Numbered from the stretch's first letter, positions 27,551 to 37,939 are shown. The stretch is DNA of 64,000 nt from Mogibacterium sp. (GCA_017512365.1 JAFWGQ010000014.1:124001-188000); one strand, 5' to 3'. Notes: generated by a model not told the origin, from the sequence alone. Numbers and translations are program-made.

Positions 27551-29306
27551 AAGAACTCACATGTGCGGAGATCTCAGACTCTCCGACGCAGGCAGCGAAG
27601 TAGTGCTAAACGGCTGGGTAGCCAAGGCGAGGAGCCTGGGAGGCCTGGTGTTCGTTGACTTAAGAGACAAGACAGGGATCACGCAGATCACATTCAACGA
27701 AGATGTCCCCGAAGAAGTGCTCGAAAAGGCGAAGAGCCTGAGGAGCGAGTACTGCGTAGGCGTCAGGGGCACCGTAAAGGAGAGAAGCTCAAAGAATCCC
27801 GGTCTGCCTACCGGAGACATCGAGGTGTTCGCGGACGATATCGAGATCTACTCGACATCAGACACGCCTCCGATCTACGTTAAAGACGATGACAACGTGA
27901 GCGATGAGCTCAGGCTCAAATACAGATATCTCGATCTGAGGAAGAGCAAGATGCAGAGAAACCTGTCTGTCAGGCACAGAGTCGTCAAGTGCGCGAGAGA
28001 CTATTTCGATGAACAGGGATTCACCGAGGTGGAAACGCCGATGCTGATAAAGCCGACTCCGGAAGGGGCCCGCGACTACATCGTTCCGAGCAGGGTGCAT
28101 AACGGCAGCTTCTATGCTCTGCCGCAGTCGCCTCAGATGTTCAAGCAGCTTCTGATGGTGGCGGGCACCGACAGATACATCCAGATCGTGAAATGCTTCA
28201 GAGACGAGGATCTCAGGGCCGACAGACAGCCTGAATTCACGCAGATCGACCTTGAGATGAGCTTCGCCGGAGTGGATGATGTCATCGAGGTGCAGGAGGG
28301 CTTCATCAAAAAGGTCATGAAGGAAGTCAAAGGCATCGATGTAGAGACGCCTTTCCCGAGGCTTACCTACGCGGAAGCGATGGAAAGATACGGCTCAGAC
28401 AAGCCTGACACGAGGTTCGGCATTGAGCTCATAAAGCTCAACGATGTGTTCAGAAACTGCGGCTTCGAGGTGTTCACGAAGGCTCTCGCCGACGGCGGAG
28501 ACATAAGAGGCATCTGCGTTCCCGGAGGCAGCGCTGAATTCTCAAGAAAGAAGATCGACAAGCTGGTCGACGAAGTGAAGCATTACGGCGCCAGAGGCCT
28601 CGTATGGATCAAAAACGACGGGTCGGCGATCTCCTCATCCGTGGGAAAATTCTTCTCTGAGGAAGAACTCAGGACTGTCATGGATACATGCGGAGCCGGC
28701 GACGGGGATATCGTATTCATCGTTAGCGGCAGCTCCAAGGTCACATACGACTCACTCGGCTTCCTGAGAAGAAAGATCGCCGGACTGATGGGACTTCTCG
28801 ACGATGAACAGTTCAACTTCCTCTGGGTCGTCGACTTCCCGATGTTCGAACAGGATGAGGACGGCAATATAAAAGCCATGCACCATCCGTTCACGCAGCC
28901 GAAGCTTGAGGAACTCGACAAGCTGGATACCGACATACTCGGCCTGAGAGCGAACGCATACGACATCGTGCTCAACGGCGTTGAGCTCGGAGGGGGTTCT
29001 GTCAGGATACACGACAAGGACCTGCAGGCCAGGATGTTCAAAGCTCTCGGCCTTACAGACGAGGAATGCGCTGAGAAGTTCGGGTTCCTTATCGAAGCGT
29101 TCAGATACGGCGCTCCGCCTCACGCTGGACTTGCTTACGGACTTGACAGGCTCGTGATGCTGCTCCTGGGCGAGAAGAGCATCAGAGAAGTCATAGCTTT
29201 CCCTAAGAACCAGAACGCGGAATGCCCGGTCTGCGAGGCTCCTGCTCCTGCGGGAGAGGGCCAGCTCGAGGAACTGGGTATAGAGCTTGCCGATCATGCC
29301 GAGTGA
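27540..29306 (+). CDS. aspS: Aspartyl-tRNA synthetase
   Basis: 588-residue bacterial-type class II synthetase for tRNA-Asp. The N-terminal OB-fold anticodon domain (GWVAKARSLGGLVFVDLRD), the catalytic motifs (FTEVETPMLIKPTPEGARD, FRDEDLRADRQPEFTQID), the bacterial GAD insertion (about residues 285-400) and motif 3 (GLAYGLDRLVMLL) are visible. Whether it also charges tRNA-Asn cannot be told from sequence by eye. Translation starts at ATG 27540 inside the end of hisS, suggesting coupling. Confidence 0.97.
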   Translation: MLYKRTHMCGDLRLSDAGSEVVLNGWVAKARSLGGLVFVDLRDKTGITQITFNEDVPEEVLEKAKSLRSEYCVGVRGTVKERSSKNPGLPTGDIEVFADDIEIYSTSDTPPIYVKDDDNVSDELRLKYRYLDLRKSKMQRNLSVRHRVVKCARDYFDEQGFTEVETPMLIKPTPEGARDYIVPSRVHNGSFYALPQSPQMFKQLLMVAGTDRYIQIVKCFRDEDLRADRQPEFTQIDLEMSFAGVDDVIEVQEGFIKKVMKEVKGIDVETPFPRLTYAEAMERYGSDKPDTRFGIELIKLNDVFRNCGFEVFTKALADGGDIRGICVPGGSAEFSRKKIDKLVDEVKHYGARGLVWIKNDGSAISSSVGKFFSEEELRTVMDTCGAGDGDIVFIVSGSSKVTYDSLGFLRRKIAGLMGLLDDEQFNFLWVVDFPMFEQDEDGNIKAMHHPFTQPKLEELDKLDTDILGLRANAYDIVLNGVELGGGSVRIHDKDLQARMFKALGLTDEECAEKFGFLIEAFRYGAPPHAGLAYGLDRLVMLLLGEKSIREVIAFPKNQNAECPVCEAPAPAGEGQLEELGIELADHAE

Positions 29307-29310
29307 TGTG

Positions 29311-29919
29311 ATGGAAAGGACATTCAGATACGCGATATACGGAGGAAGCTTTGATCCGGTGCATATCGGACACATCGCTCTCGCCGACTGCGCCGCTGCG
29401 GAGTGCGGACTGGACGAGATCATATTCATGCCGGCGTACATCTCGCCCTTCAAGCAGGACAGAAAAGTCACGAAGGGGGAGGACAGGCTGGCGATGCTTG
29501 AGACCGTGCTCGACTTCAATCCCGCGTTCAGGGTCTCTGATTACGAGCTGAGAAAGGGAGGACCGTCATATACCATAGAGACGCTGAGGCACTTCAGGAG
29601 CATGGTGGACGGAGAGCTTCACTTCGTACTCGGCTTCGACTCTGTTGTACAGGTCGATAAATGGTACGAGGGCGAAGAGATACTCAGGGACTTCCCGCTC
29701 ATCACGGTCAGAAGAAACGACACGGACGACGCCGAAGGCTTTGAAAGGATCGAAGGCTTCAGGAAAGAGTTCGGAGCGGAAATAACCGTACTGGACATGG
29801 AGCCGGTCGACGCTTCGTCGACTGAGATAAGAGACATGATAAAAGGAGGCCGGGAGATCAGCGGACTGGTACTGCCCCGGACAGAGGAATACATAATTGA
29901 GCATAAACTGTACAGATAG
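29311..29919 (+). CDS. nadD: Nicotinate-nucleotide adenylyltransferase
   Basis: About 202 residues; makes deamido-NAD from nicotinate mononucleotide and ATP. The nucleotidyltransferase signature YGGSFDPVHIGHI begins at about residue 9, and the C-terminal ISSTEIR-like motif appears as DASSTEIRDMI. Start is uncertain: ATG 29311 lies 4 bases after the aspS stop and fits the family N-terminus; ATG 29296 is the alternative, and neither has a clear Shine-Dalgarno, which suggests coupling to aspS. The nadD-yqeK-rsfS order is standard in Bacillota. Confidence 0.93.
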   Translation: MERTFRYAIYGGSFDPVHIGHIALADCAAAECGLDEIIFMPAYISPFKQDRKVTKGEDRLAMLETVLDFNPAFRVSDYELRKGGPSYTIETLRHFRSMVDGELHFVLGFDSVVQVDKWYEGEEILRDFPLITVRRNDTDDAEGFERIEGFRKEFGAEITVLDMEPVDASSTEIRDMIKGGREISGLVLPRTEEYIIEHKLYR

Positions 29920-30499
29920 AGAAGGACTCGAGCGCTTCATGAAGGAGCATCTCGACGAATACAGATACGTGCATTCACTGGGAGTGCAGAAGATGGCAGC
30001 ATCTCTTGCTGAGATATACGGGACGGATGTCGAAAAGGCGGATTTCGCCGGCAGATATCACGACATAGCCAAGTGCTTCGATCAGGAGACAAGCGACCGC
30101 TATGTCAGAAAATACGGCCTGGACGAGAGCCTGATCGGCAACAGATCCCTCGCTCACTCAAAGGTGGGTGCGGCCATACTCGAGCACGAATTCGGCGTCG
30201 ACGACGAGGAGCTGCTCGACATGGTCAGATGCCATACGACGGGCAAGGCCGGCATGAGCACTGCCGAAGAGATACTCTACGTATCCGACGCCATTGAAGA
30301 CAACAGAGGCTATCCGGGCCTCAAAGCGCTTCAGAAGCTTGCGAGGGAGGACCTCGATGAAGCATGCCTGGCGATAATGGAATTCTCTGTGGATGAGCTC
30401 GTCCGCAAAGGAAAGCCGATAGACAAAGATACCATAGAAGCCCGGGACTATATAATCGACCGGATAAGAGAGAAAAAGAACAAAGGACAGGAGAAATAA
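29897..30499 (+). CDS. yqeK: YqeK-type HD-domain hydrolase (Ap4A hydrolase family)
   Basis: 200-residue HD-superfamily metal-dependent hydrolase; characterised YqeK proteins cleave diadenosine tetraphosphate symmetrically. Metal-binding elements include YRYVHSLGVQKMAASLA, YHDIAK (HD near residues 55-57), AHSKVGA, RCHTTG and YVSDAIEDNR. The likely start is TTG 29897, with GAGGA at 29884-29888, so the gene overlaps nadD by 23 bases; ATG 29939 would drop the first 14 residues. The stop overlaps the rsfS start (TAATG). Confidence 0.9.
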   Translation: MSINCTDREGLERFMKEHLDEYRYVHSLGVQKMAASLAEIYGTDVEKADFAGRYHDIAKCFDQETSDRYVRKYGLDESLIGNRSLAHSKVGAAILEHEFGVDDEELLDMVRCHTTGKAGMSTAEEILYVSDAIEDNRGYPGLKALQKLAREDLDEACLAIMEFSVDELVRKGKPIDKDTIEARDYIIDRIREKKNKGQEK

Positions 30500-30840
30500 T
30501 GACAAGCAAAGAAATGGCAAAAGCTGTCGCTGATCTTCTCAGCGAAAAGAAAGCAAAAGAAGTTGTAATGATCGACATCGCGGAGAACTCGTCTTTCGCG
30601 GACTACTTCGTGAATGCGACTGCCGGCAATGAGAGGCAGCTCGGCAGCCTGGCAGAGGATGTGTACGACAAATTCGCAGAACTCGGATACGAGCCGAAGA
30701 GCAGGGACGGAAGGCCGGAGACCGGATGGATACTCGTTGACGGAGGCGATGTGATCGTCAATCTCTTTACTGAAGAGACCAGAAACAAATATACGCTTGA
30801 GAGGATCTGGAACGACTGCGAGATGATACTTGTTGATTAG
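30499..30840 (+). CDS. rsfS: Ribosomal silencing factor RsfS
   Basis: 113-residue protein that binds ribosomal protein uL14 and blocks subunit joining in starved cells. The conserved core DIAENSSFADYFVNATAGNE, followed by GWILVDGGDVIVNLF and TRNKYTLERIW, is intact. It closes the nadD-yqeK-rsfS trio and lies 34 bases before leuS. Being in the same operon as relA fits a nutrient-stress role. Confidence 0.96.
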   Translation: MTSKEMAKAVADLLSEKKAKEVVMIDIAENSSFADYFVNATAGNERQLGSLAEDVYDKFAELGYEPKSRDGRPETGWILVDGGDVIVNLFTEETRNKYTLERIWNDCEMILVD

Positions 30841-30874
30841 TCTGCGCGCCGCAGATAACGCTGAGGTTTAGGAA

Positions 30875-33355
30875 ATGAGAAACGATAAATACGATTTTAC
30901 TGAAATAGAAGCAAAGTGGCAGAAGATCTGGGCCGAAGAAAAGGCCTTCAAAACGGTTGAAGATCCGGAAAAAGAGAAATACTACGTTCTCGAGATGTTC
31001 CCGTACCCGAGCGGCAAGCTCCACATGGGACATGTAAGGAACTACTCTATCGGAGACGTGATCGCGAGATACAAGAAGATGGCCGGCTTCAACGTCCTTC
31101 ATCCGATGGGGTACGATTCCTTCGGCCTTCCGGCTGAGAACGCTGCGATACAGCATGACGCCGAACCTGCGAAGTGGACCTTCGACAACATGGACGAGAT
31201 GGACAGACAGCTCGCTTCCATGGGCCTTTCGTACGACTGGGACCGCAAGGTAGCTACATGCACGCCTGAGTACTACAGGTGGACACAGTGGATATTCATC
31301 CAGTTTTACAAGAAAGGACTGGCGTACAAGAAGGACAACCCGGTAAACTGGTGCCCGAGCTGCCAGACGGTGCTTGCAAACGAGCAGGTAGTGGACGGAA
31401 AGTGCGAAAGATGCCATACGGAAGTGACCAAGAAGAACCTCTCGCAGTGGTATCTCAAGATAACCGACTACGCTGACAGGCTGCTCGACAACCTCGACAG
31501 GCTCGAGGGCTGGCCTGACAAGGTAAAGACCATGCAGCGCAACTGGATCGGCAAGAGCTACGGCGCGAACATCGACTTTGAGATAAAGGATTCGGACAAA
31601 AAGCTCGAGGTCTTCACGACGAGAGCCGATACTCTATTCGGAGCTACATACATGGTAATGTCTCCGGAGCATCCGTTCGTAGAAGAGCTTACAGCGGGAC
31701 GTCCTGAGGAAGATGCCGTAAAGGCTTATCAGGAGAAAGCCCGCCGCATGACGGACATCGAAAGGACTTCCACGACGAACGAAAAAACGGGCGTCTTCAC
31801 AGGAAGATACGCAGTAAATCCTGTCAACGGAAAGGATATCCCGATTTGGATCTCGGACTACGTACTCATGGGATACGGCACAGGCGCCATCATGGCCGTG
31901 CCTGCTCACGACCAGAGGGACTTCGATTTCGCGAAGGCCTTCGGCCTTGAGATAATCCCGGTGGTCGATCCCGAAGATCCTTCGATAGATCTTTACGATC
32001 TGAAAGAAGCCTTCGTCGCGGAGGGAAAGATGATCAACTCCGGACAGTTCGACGGCCTGAACAACAGGGAAGCGATCCCGAAGATGATCGAATGGCTGAA
32101 CGAAAAGGGCATAGGCGACAAGACTGTCAACTTCAGGCTCAGGGACTGGCTGATCTCCAGACAGAGATACTGGGGTACTCCTATCCCTATGATATGGTGC
32201 GACGACTGCGGCTGGGTGCCTGAAAAGGAAGAAAACCTCCCGGTACTGCTGCCGACAGACGTCGAGTTCACCGGAAAGGGAGAGTCTCCGATCACCACGA
32301 GCAAGACATTCATCGACACAGTCTGCCCGTGCTGCGGCAGACCGGCGAAGAGAGAGGTCGATACCATGGATACCTTCCTCGATTCTTCGTGGTACTTCCT
32401 CAGATACTGCGACGCTCACAACGAAGAACTGCCGTTCGCGAAGGACAAGTCCGATTACTGGATGAACGTAGATCAGTATATCGGCGGCGTCGAGCACGCG
32501 ATACTTCACCTGATGTATGCGAGGTTCTTCCAGATGTTCCTGCACGACATCGGTATGAGCAGCGAGGAGGAGCCGTTCAGGAATCTGCTCACACAGGGCA
32601 TGGTGATAAAGGACGGCGCCAAGATGAGCAAATCTCTCGGCAACGTCGTGAGTCCTGCCGAGATACAGGCGAAATACGGCTCCGACACGGCCAGACTCTT
32701 CATTCTCTTCGCCGCGCCGCCTGAAAAGGAGCTCGACTGGAGCGATGAGGGAGTGGAAGGCAGCTACAGGTTCCTGAACAGGGTCTACAGGCTGGTTATC
32801 GGGTACATAGATGAGATCAGAGGAGACGAAAAACCGTCCGGCGTCTGCGAGGCGAAGAACGATGCCGACAAGTCCCTCAGTTTCATGCTGAATTCGGCGA
32901 TAAAGAAGGTAACAGAGGATGCGGGAGGAAGATTCAACTTCAATACCGCCATCGCATCCATCATGGAGCTCGTCAACGAGATGTACAAATACAGGAACGG
33001 AGAGATCAACCTGCCGCTGTACGACCGTGCGGTGGAGACGCTTCTCGTGCTGCTCAATCCGTTCTGCCCGCACATCACGGAAGAGCTCTGGAACCGCCTC
33101 GGACACGAGGACAGGCTCTACAGCAAGGAATGGCCGTCGTACGATGAGTCGGCTCTTGTAAAAGACGAAATAGAATTCATACTGCAGATAAACGGCAAGC
33201 TCAAAGACAGACTGAGACTGCCGAACGATTCACAGAAGGAGGTAGTTGAAGAAGCCGCGAGGGCATCCGAAAGGTTCGCCGAGGCGACCGAAGGACGCGA
33301 AGTTGTCAAGGTGATATTCGTACCTAACAAGATAATCAACTTCGTGGTCAGATAA
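30875..33355 (+). CDS. leuS: Leucyl-tRNA synthetase
   Basis: 826-residue class I synthetase. HIGH-type motif [19 protein letters not shown] at about residues 48-66; zinc-binding Cys pairs WCPSCQ and CERC near 170-185; CP1 editing domain with the threonine-rich [16 protein letters not shown] and [29 protein letters not shown] near residue 585. The editing residues are in place, so proofreading should work. ATG 30875 follows TTAGGAA. No T-box in the 34-base gap. Confidence 0.97.
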   Translation: MRNDKYDFTEIEAKWQKIWAEEKAFKTVEDPEKEKYYVLEMFPYPSGKLHMGHVRNYSIGDVIARYKKMAGFNVLHPMGYDSFGLPAENAAIQHDAEPAKWTFDNMDEMDRQLASMGLSYDWDRKVATCTPEYYRWTQWIFIQFYKKGLAYKKDNPVNWCPSCQTVLANEQVVDGKCERCHTEVTKKNLSQWYLKITDYADRLLDNLDRLEGWPDKVKTMQRNWIGKSYGANIDFEIKDSDKKLEVFTTRADTLFGATYMVMSPEHPFVEELTAGRPEEDAVKAYQEKARRMTDIERTSTTNEKTGVFTGRYAVNPVNGKDIPIWISDYVLMGYGTGAIMAVPAHDQRDFDFAKAFGLEIIPVVDPEDPSIDLYDLKEAFVAEGKMINSGQFDGLNNREAIPKMIEWLNEKGIGDKTVNFRLRDWLISRQRYWGTPIPMIWCDDCGWVPEKEENLPVLLPTDVEFTGKGESPITTSKTFIDTVCPCCGRPAKREVDTMDTFLDSSWYFLRYCDAHNEELPFAKDKSDYWMNVDQYIGGVEHAILHLMYARFFQMFLHDIGMSSEEEPFRNLLTQGMVIKDGAKMSKSLGNVVSPAEIQAKYGSDTARLFILFAAPPEKELDWSDEGVEGSYRFLNRVYRLVIGYIDEIRGDEKPSGVCEAKNDADKSLSFMLNSAIKKVTEDAGGRFNFNTAIASIMELVNEMYKYRNGEINLPLYDRAVETLLVLLNPFCPHITEELWNRLGHEDRLYSKEWPSYDESALVKDEIEFILQINGKLKDRLRLPNDSQKEVVEEAARASERFAEATEGREVVKVIFVPNKIINFVVR

Positions 33356-33371
33356 AGCGGCTTCGGTGGAT

Positions 33372-35108
33372 ATGGCTAATACTGATAAAAACAAAAGGTA
33401 TAAAAAACCTAAGCCTTACAGAGTAAGCGCTTCGAAAAAGGTAAATAAGGAAAAGGCTCCGTTCAGGATAATCCCTCTGGGCGGACTCAAAGAAATAGGC
33501 AAGAACTGCACGCTGATCGAGTGCAACGACGAGATACTCATCATAGACTGCGGGCTCGCCTTCCCGGAATACGAGATGTTCGGTATCGACATAGTCATCC
33601 CGGATTTCACGTACATCAGGGATAACATGGAAAAGATAAAGGGACTTATAATAACACACGGACACGAGGACCACATAGGAGGAGTCCCGTATCTGTTGCA
33701 GGAGGTGAACGTACCGGTATATGCTTCGCCGCTCGCGATGGGCATGATAGACCACAAGCTCGAGGAGAACTATCTCACATGCGACAGACATGTCATAAAG
33801 GCGGGCAGCAAGTTCAGGATAGGATCGTTCAGAATAGAGGCTATACAGACCAACCACAGCATAGCCGATTCCCTGGCTTATTCGATCAAGTTCCCGGGAG
33901 GGCACGTCGTGCATACCGGCGACTTCAAGATCGACTATTCGCCGCTGGACGGCAAGGTCATCGACCTCAACAGGCTCTCGCAGCTCGGCGACGAGGGAGT
34001 GGACGTTCTCCTTTGCGACAGCACGAATGTCATGAGGAAGGGCTATACGCCTTCAGAAGCTGTCGTTAGAGAGTCGATCGACGAGATATTCGACAATACC
34101 GAAAGCCGCATAATCATCGCGACCTTCGCATCCAACGTCCACAGGATCAAATACTTCATCGAGTCCTCGATGAAGCATAACAGACGCATTGCGGTGTCCG
34201 GCAGATCCATGGAGAACGTTATCGCTCTTTCCAGGAGCCTCGGCTACATGGACGACCTGCCTGAGTCGGTATTCATCGACATAAGCCAGATCAGGAATGT
34301 CGCGGACAGAAACCTGACGATAATAACGACGGGAAGCCAGGGCGAGCCCATGAGCGCTCTTACGAGAATGGCATACGACAACCACAAGTCGGTCAAGCTC
34401 AAGAAGAACGACGTGGTCGTGTTCTCATCTTCTCCTATACCCGGCAACGAGAAGGTCGTGTCGCAGGTCGTCAACAAGCTTTACGAAAAGAAAGTAGAGG
34501 TCGTGCTGGCGTCCACGATGGACGTGCACGTATCGGGACACGCTTCATCGGAAGAACTCAAGCTGATACACACGCTGATACGTCCGAGATTCTTCATGCC
34601 GGTCCACGGCGAGTACAGGCATCTCATAGAACACGCCAAACTCTCCAGCCGGCTCGGACAGCCGAAAAACCGCATATTCGTTCTCGGCAACGGCGACGCG
34701 CTCGAGGTGGACAACCGCAAGGCTCAGATCGCCAAGGAATTCACTTCCGGCGAGGACGTGATGGTAGACGGTTACGGCATAGGCGATGTCGGAAGCGTAG
34801 TCCTGAAGGACAGGAAGACGCTTTCACAGTCAGGGCTCATTACTGTATCTGTCGCTCTTGACTCTGTCACCGGCGCTCTCATGGCAGAGCCCATACTCAA
34901 CACGAAAGGCTTCGTGTACGTGGATGAACATCAGGACCTTCTGAGAGAAGCCCTGAACATCGTCTACAACACCATAGGAAAGGCCAGATCACAGGGCAAG
35001 TTTGACGAAGCGGCCCTCAACAGGGCGATCAGGTCCGACATGAAGACGTTCATATACCGGAAGACCAAGAGAAATCCGGTGATAATACCGGCTATACTGT
35101 ATGTGTAA
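33372..35108 (+). CDS. rnj: Ribonuclease J
   Basis: 578-residue beta-CASP metallo-beta-lactamase ribonuclease with 5'-3' exonuclease and endonuclease activity, central to mRNA decay in Bacillota. After a basic 30-residue N-terminal extension come PLGGLKEIGKNCTLIE, the metal site THGHEDHIGG (about residues 93-102), DHKLEE and HTGDFKID; beta-CASP elements ATFASNVHRI and VHVSGHAS, HGEYRHL follow, then the C-terminal domain. I prefer ATG 33372 over GTG 33366. It sits directly before ylbF, whose product belongs to a complex acting on RNase Y, a neighbourhood with an RNA-decay theme. Confidence 0.95.
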   Translation: MANTDKNKRYKKPKPYRVSASKKVNKEKAPFRIIPLGGLKEIGKNCTLIECNDEILIIDCGLAFPEYEMFGIDIVIPDFTYIRDNMEKIKGLIITHGHEDHIGGVPYLLQEVNVPVYASPLAMGMIDHKLEENYLTCDRHVIKAGSKFRIGSFRIEAIQTNHSIADSLAYSIKFPGGHVVHTGDFKIDYSPLDGKVIDLNRLSQLGDEGVDVLLCDSTNVMRKGYTPSEAVVRESIDEIFDNTESRIIIATFASNVHRIKYFIESSMKHNRRIAVSGRSMENVIALSRSLGYMDDLPESVFIDISQIRNVADRNLTIITTGSQGEPMSALTRMAYDNHKSVKLKKNDVVVFSSSPIPGNEKVVSQVVNKLYEKKVEVVLASTMDVHVSGHASSEELKLIHTLIRPRFFMPVHGEYRHLIEHAKLSSRLGQPKNRIFVLGNGDALEVDNRKAQIAKEFTSGEDVMVDGYGIGDVGSVVLKDRKTLSQSGLITVSVALDSVTGALMAEPILNTKGFVYVDEHQDLLREALNIVYNTIGKARSQGKFDEAALNRAIRSDMKTFIYRKTKRNPVIIPAILYV

Positions 35109-35122
35109 AGGAGGGATCCCGC

Positions 35123-35449
35123 ATGAATGTATATGATGAGGCTCACAGCCTTGCAAAGGCGATAAAGGAGTCAAATGAATTCAAGGAGTTCGACAGACTC
35201 AGAAAGGCTGTCGATACAGACAAGGAGTCTGCCGACATGCTCAAGGAGATGCAGGAGCTCCAGATGCAGCTTCAGGCCGCTCAGCTCGCGGGGCAGGAAC
35301 CTGACAAGGATCTGTTCAGCCGTTTCCAGAGCCTGAGCACCATGGTCGCCACAAAGCCTCTTGCAGCTCAGTATCTGCAGGCGCAGGGTGCGTTCATGGT
35401 AATGATGAATGATGTTTTCGCCATCATAGGAGATGCTATGGGAATGTAG
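35123..35449 (+). CDS. ylbF: YlbF/YmcA family protein
   Basis: 108-residue helical protein of the YlbF/YmcA family. In Bacillus these form the YaaT-YlbF-YmcA (Y) complex, which modulates RNase Y-dependent mRNA processing. Visible features are the N-terminal YDEAHSLAKAIKESNEFKEF, a long coiled-coil-like segment with repeated QMQLQAAQL, and the C-terminal AIIGDAMGM. ATG 35123 follows AAAGGAGGGAT. I cannot separate YlbF from YmcA with certainty. It ends the operon; an unusual structured element follows. Confidence 0.85.
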   Translation: MNVYDEAHSLAKAIKESNEFKEFDRLRKAVDTDKESADMLKEMQELQMQLQAAQLAGQEPDKDLFSRFQSLSTMVATKPLAAQYLQAQGAFMVMMNDVFAIIGDAMGM

Positions 35450-35460
35450 TTTTGCTACAG

Positions 35461-35607
35461 GAATCCATAAATCATCAGCCCGCGGAGCACGGCTCCCGCC
35501 TCGTTGCGGCTAAACGCAGCGGTACTAAGCTCTGACTTCGTCTTCGACTCGTCAATCGCTAAGTGCCGGCTGCCGCAAAGTCCCCGCTGCCTGATGTTCA
35601 TGGATTC
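35461..35607. repeat. Structured inverted-repeat element between ylbF and efp
   Basis: About 147 bases closed by GAATCCAT (35461-35468) pairing with ATGGATTC (35600-35607), then CATCAG (35473-35478) with CTGATG (35591-35596) and GCGG (35482-35485) with CCGC (35584-35587). The GC-rich interior has further short complementary stretches. It holds no plausible ORF. It looks like a miniature repetitive element (REP/MITE-like) or a large leader RNA; only one copy is in this window, so repeat status is inferred. Confidence 0.55.
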
Positions 35608-35660
35608 TGGAAATATATTATTGCTATAAAAATGCCACTTTTATATAAGGAGAAACACCA

Positions 35661-36221
35661 ATGATCTATGCAAGTGATTTCAGAAAAGGTATTACTTTCG
35701 AGATGAACGGGGAGCCTCATGTAGTGCTCGACTTCCAGCATGTCAAGCCGGGAAAGGGCGCGGCTTTCGTAAGGACCAAGTACAGAAACATCCTTACAGG
35801 AGCTACGAGGGAGGAAGCTTTCAACCCTAACGACAAGTTCCCTAAGGCTCATATCGAGACCAAGCAGATGCAGTATCTCTACAACGACGGAGAGCTCTAC
35901 TACTTCATGGATACTGATACCTACGATCAGGTCCCTCTGACTGCGGAGCTCGTCGAGGAAGCCATCAAGTACATCCGCGAGAACGACATGGCCACGGTCA
36001 AGTTTTACAAGGACAATGCTTTTGATGTTGAAGCTCCTAACTTCGTTGATCTCGAGGTAGTTGAGACAGAGCCGGGAGTAAAGGGCGATACGGCTACGAA
36101 CGTAACGAAGGCCGCCACTGTCGAGACAGGAGCCGTGATCCAGGTGCCTATCTTCATCAACGAAGGCGAAAAGATCCAGATCGACACAAGATCGGGCGAG
36201 TATCTCGGAAGATCCAAATAG
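35661..36221 (+). CDS. efp: Translation elongation factor P
   Basis: 186-residue factor that helps ribosomes stalled on consecutive prolines. The KOW-like N-domain carries the loop [12 protein letters not shown], whose Lys is the residue modified in many species, followed by the two OB domains ending in the conserved [16 protein letters not shown]. Length is typical. ATG 35661 follows AAGGAGA. No modifying enzyme (EpmA, EarP, YmfI) is in the window. Confidence 0.97.
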   Translation: MIYASDFRKGITFEMNGEPHVVLDFQHVKPGKGAAFVRTKYRNILTGATREEAFNPNDKFPKAHIETKQMQYLYNDGELYYFMDTDTYDQVPLTAELVEEAIKYIRENDMATVKFYKDNAFDVEAPNFVDLEVVETEPGVKGDTATNVTKAATVETGAVIQVPIFINEGEKIQIDTRSGEYLGRSK

Positions 36222-36233
36222 AGGTGTACCGGA

Positions 36234-37283
36234 TTGAATAAGATCGAGGCTGCATCCGATCTGGAACAGGGACACAGTGCAAGACGCTTCAGATGGCCTT
36301 TGAGGATCATAATCGCACTCATCGTGCTGGTCCTGCTGGCTCTCTTTGGCATCCACCAGCTCAACAAACCCTATGACAGGACAGATGCCACATACAAGAA
36401 TGTAGAGATCGCGGAAGGAGCCGGACTCCCTGAAGTCGCAGCGCTGCTTGACAAAGAGGGCATCATCAGAAAGGCTTCGTCGTTTGAGCTGCTCTCAAAG
36501 ATATCATTCAGCGGCAGCTTCAGGCCGGGAACTTATTTCCTTTCGCCGTCCATGGATTCGCTCAGCATAATAAAGACGCTGCACAGCGGCCTCACGACTC
36601 CGACCGGATTCACCATACCGGCGGGATATACCGTCGATCAGATAGCGACCGCTCTTGACAGGGACGGACTTGCTGACAAAAAAGCTTTTCTCGAGGCGGC
36701 ATCTTCGCCTGACCTCGCGGATCTTGAGGTGCTTGCGGATCCTACTGGAGAACTCAGCGGAACAGACCTTATCGAAGGCTTCCTTTTCCCGTCCGATTAC
36801 AGTCTGAGTTCGGAAGCAGACGAAAGCATGATGGTCATCATGATGATCGACGCTTTTGCAAACTTCTACAACGAAGAATACCAGGCCAGGGCAGACGAGC
36901 TGGGGATGACTCCGAGACAGATCCTCATCATCGCTTCGATAATAGAGGAGGAGACTTCCGTTGACAGGGAGAGAGCCTCTATATCCGCAGTCCTTCACAA
37001 CCGTTACAATCTTGAGCTTCTCGGCGAAGACGAGATCCCGAAGGTACCGGTCTGCTCTCCGTCAAAGGAGTCCATCATCGCTGCATTGTATCCGGAGGAG
37101 AACGACTATACTCACTATGTACTGAGCAGCAAGCTTGACGGTACGCACAGATTCACTGCCGATGATGCCGAATATGAACAGCTCAACGCGGAGTATGAAG
37201 CCGCTGTGAAGGAGAAGGAAGACAGGGAAGCTTCTGAAAAGGCCGCGGAAGAGATCAAAAACAGCGGGGAAGGCGGCAGCTGA
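36234..37283 (+). CDS. mltG: Endolytic murein transglycosylase MltG
   Basis: 349-residue YceG-family membrane enzyme that cuts nascent glycan strands and so sets their length. One transmembrane helix near residues 24-44 follows a short cytoplasmic part; the extracellular catalytic domain shows TIPAGYTVDQIA, GTDLIEGFLFPSDY, the catalytic Glu in ASIIEEETS (about residue 236) and SAVLHNRY. The C-terminus is a Glu/Lys-rich tail. Start is TTG 36234 with GAGGTG seven bases upstream. It is followed by trmR and trhP, the same order as yrrL-yrrM-yrrO in Bacillus. Confidence 0.94.
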   Translation: MNKIEAASDLEQGHSARRFRWPLRIIIALIVLVLLALFGIHQLNKPYDRTDATYKNVEIAEGAGLPEVAALLDKEGIIRKASSFELLSKISFSGSFRPGTYFLSPSMDSLSIIKTLHSGLTTPTGFTIPAGYTVDQIATALDRDGLADKKAFLEAASSPDLADLEVLADPTGELSGTDLIEGFLFPSDYSLSSEADESMMVIMMIDAFANFYNEEYQARADELGMTPRQILIIASIIEEETSVDRERASISAVLHNRYNLELLGEDEIPKVPVCSPSKESIIAALYPEENDYTHYVLSSKLDGTHRFTADDAEYEQLNAEYEAAVKEKEDREASEKAAEEIKNSGEGGS

Positions 37284-37939
37284 TGCTGGAAGTCAGAGAC
37301 CCGAAGCTGAAGGATTTCATGGACAGCTGGCATATTCCCGTTGATGAAGAAATGGCAGCTCTCAGAAGATCCAACGAAGCTGACGGAGTTCCTCTCATAC
37401 TTACAGAGACGGAGTCCGTGCTCAGGCTTCTTCTCGACCTGAAAAGGCCGTCGAGGATACTCGAACTGGGAACAGCGCATGGTTATTCCGCTCTGCTCTT
37501 TGCAAAATGCTGCCCGGACGCCGTGATAACAACTATCGACAGGAATCCGGGAATGACGGATCATGCAAAAGCCAATTTTGAAAGCTTCAGCGAAGGCTCG
37601 CGCATAGACTTTCGCATCGGAGAGGCTCTCGATGTGCTGCGGGAGCTGGCTGACGGAGATGAAAAGTTCGACTTCGTCTTCATCGACGCCGGCAAGAGCC
37701 ACTACAGGGATTTTTTCGACATGTGCGAGACCCTATGCGAAAAGGACGCGTTTATCGTATGCGACAACATCCTCCTGAAGGGATGGCTTGTCGAATGTGA
37801 AGGAAGAGAAGCAAAAAGGCACAGGACCAACATAAAATACATGAGACAGTTCCTCGAATACATAAACGGCAGGGACGGCCTCGATGTTACATTGATGAGC
37901 GGCGGGGACGGACTCGCCGTCATACGTTTCATGAGATGA
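37283..37939 (+). CDS. trmR: O-methyltransferase, TrmR (YrrM) type tRNA 5-hydroxyuridine methyltransferase
   Basis: 218-residue class I SAM methyltransferase. The SAM-binding motif ILELGTAHGYSALLFA is at about residues 60-75, followed by TTIDRNPGM and the metal/substrate motif DFVFIDAGKSHY; CDNILLKG is typical of the COMT-like group. In Bacillus TrmR methylates 5-hydroxyuridine at the wobble position of tRNAs. The adjacent U32-family gene, which supplies the hydroxylation step, supports this over a generic catechol methyltransferase. Start overlaps the mltG stop, and the stop overlaps the next start (ATGA). Confidence 0.85.
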   Translation: MLEVRDPKLKDFMDSWHIPVDEEMAALRRSNEADGVPLILTETESVLRLLLDLKRPSRILELGTAHGYSALLFAKCCPDAVITTIDRNPGMTDHAKANFESFSEGSRIDFRIGEALDVLRELADGDEKFDFVFIDAGKSHYRDFFDMCETLCEKDAFIVCDNILLKGWLVECEGREAKRHRTNIKYMRQFLEYINGRDGLDVTLMSGGDGLAVIRFMR

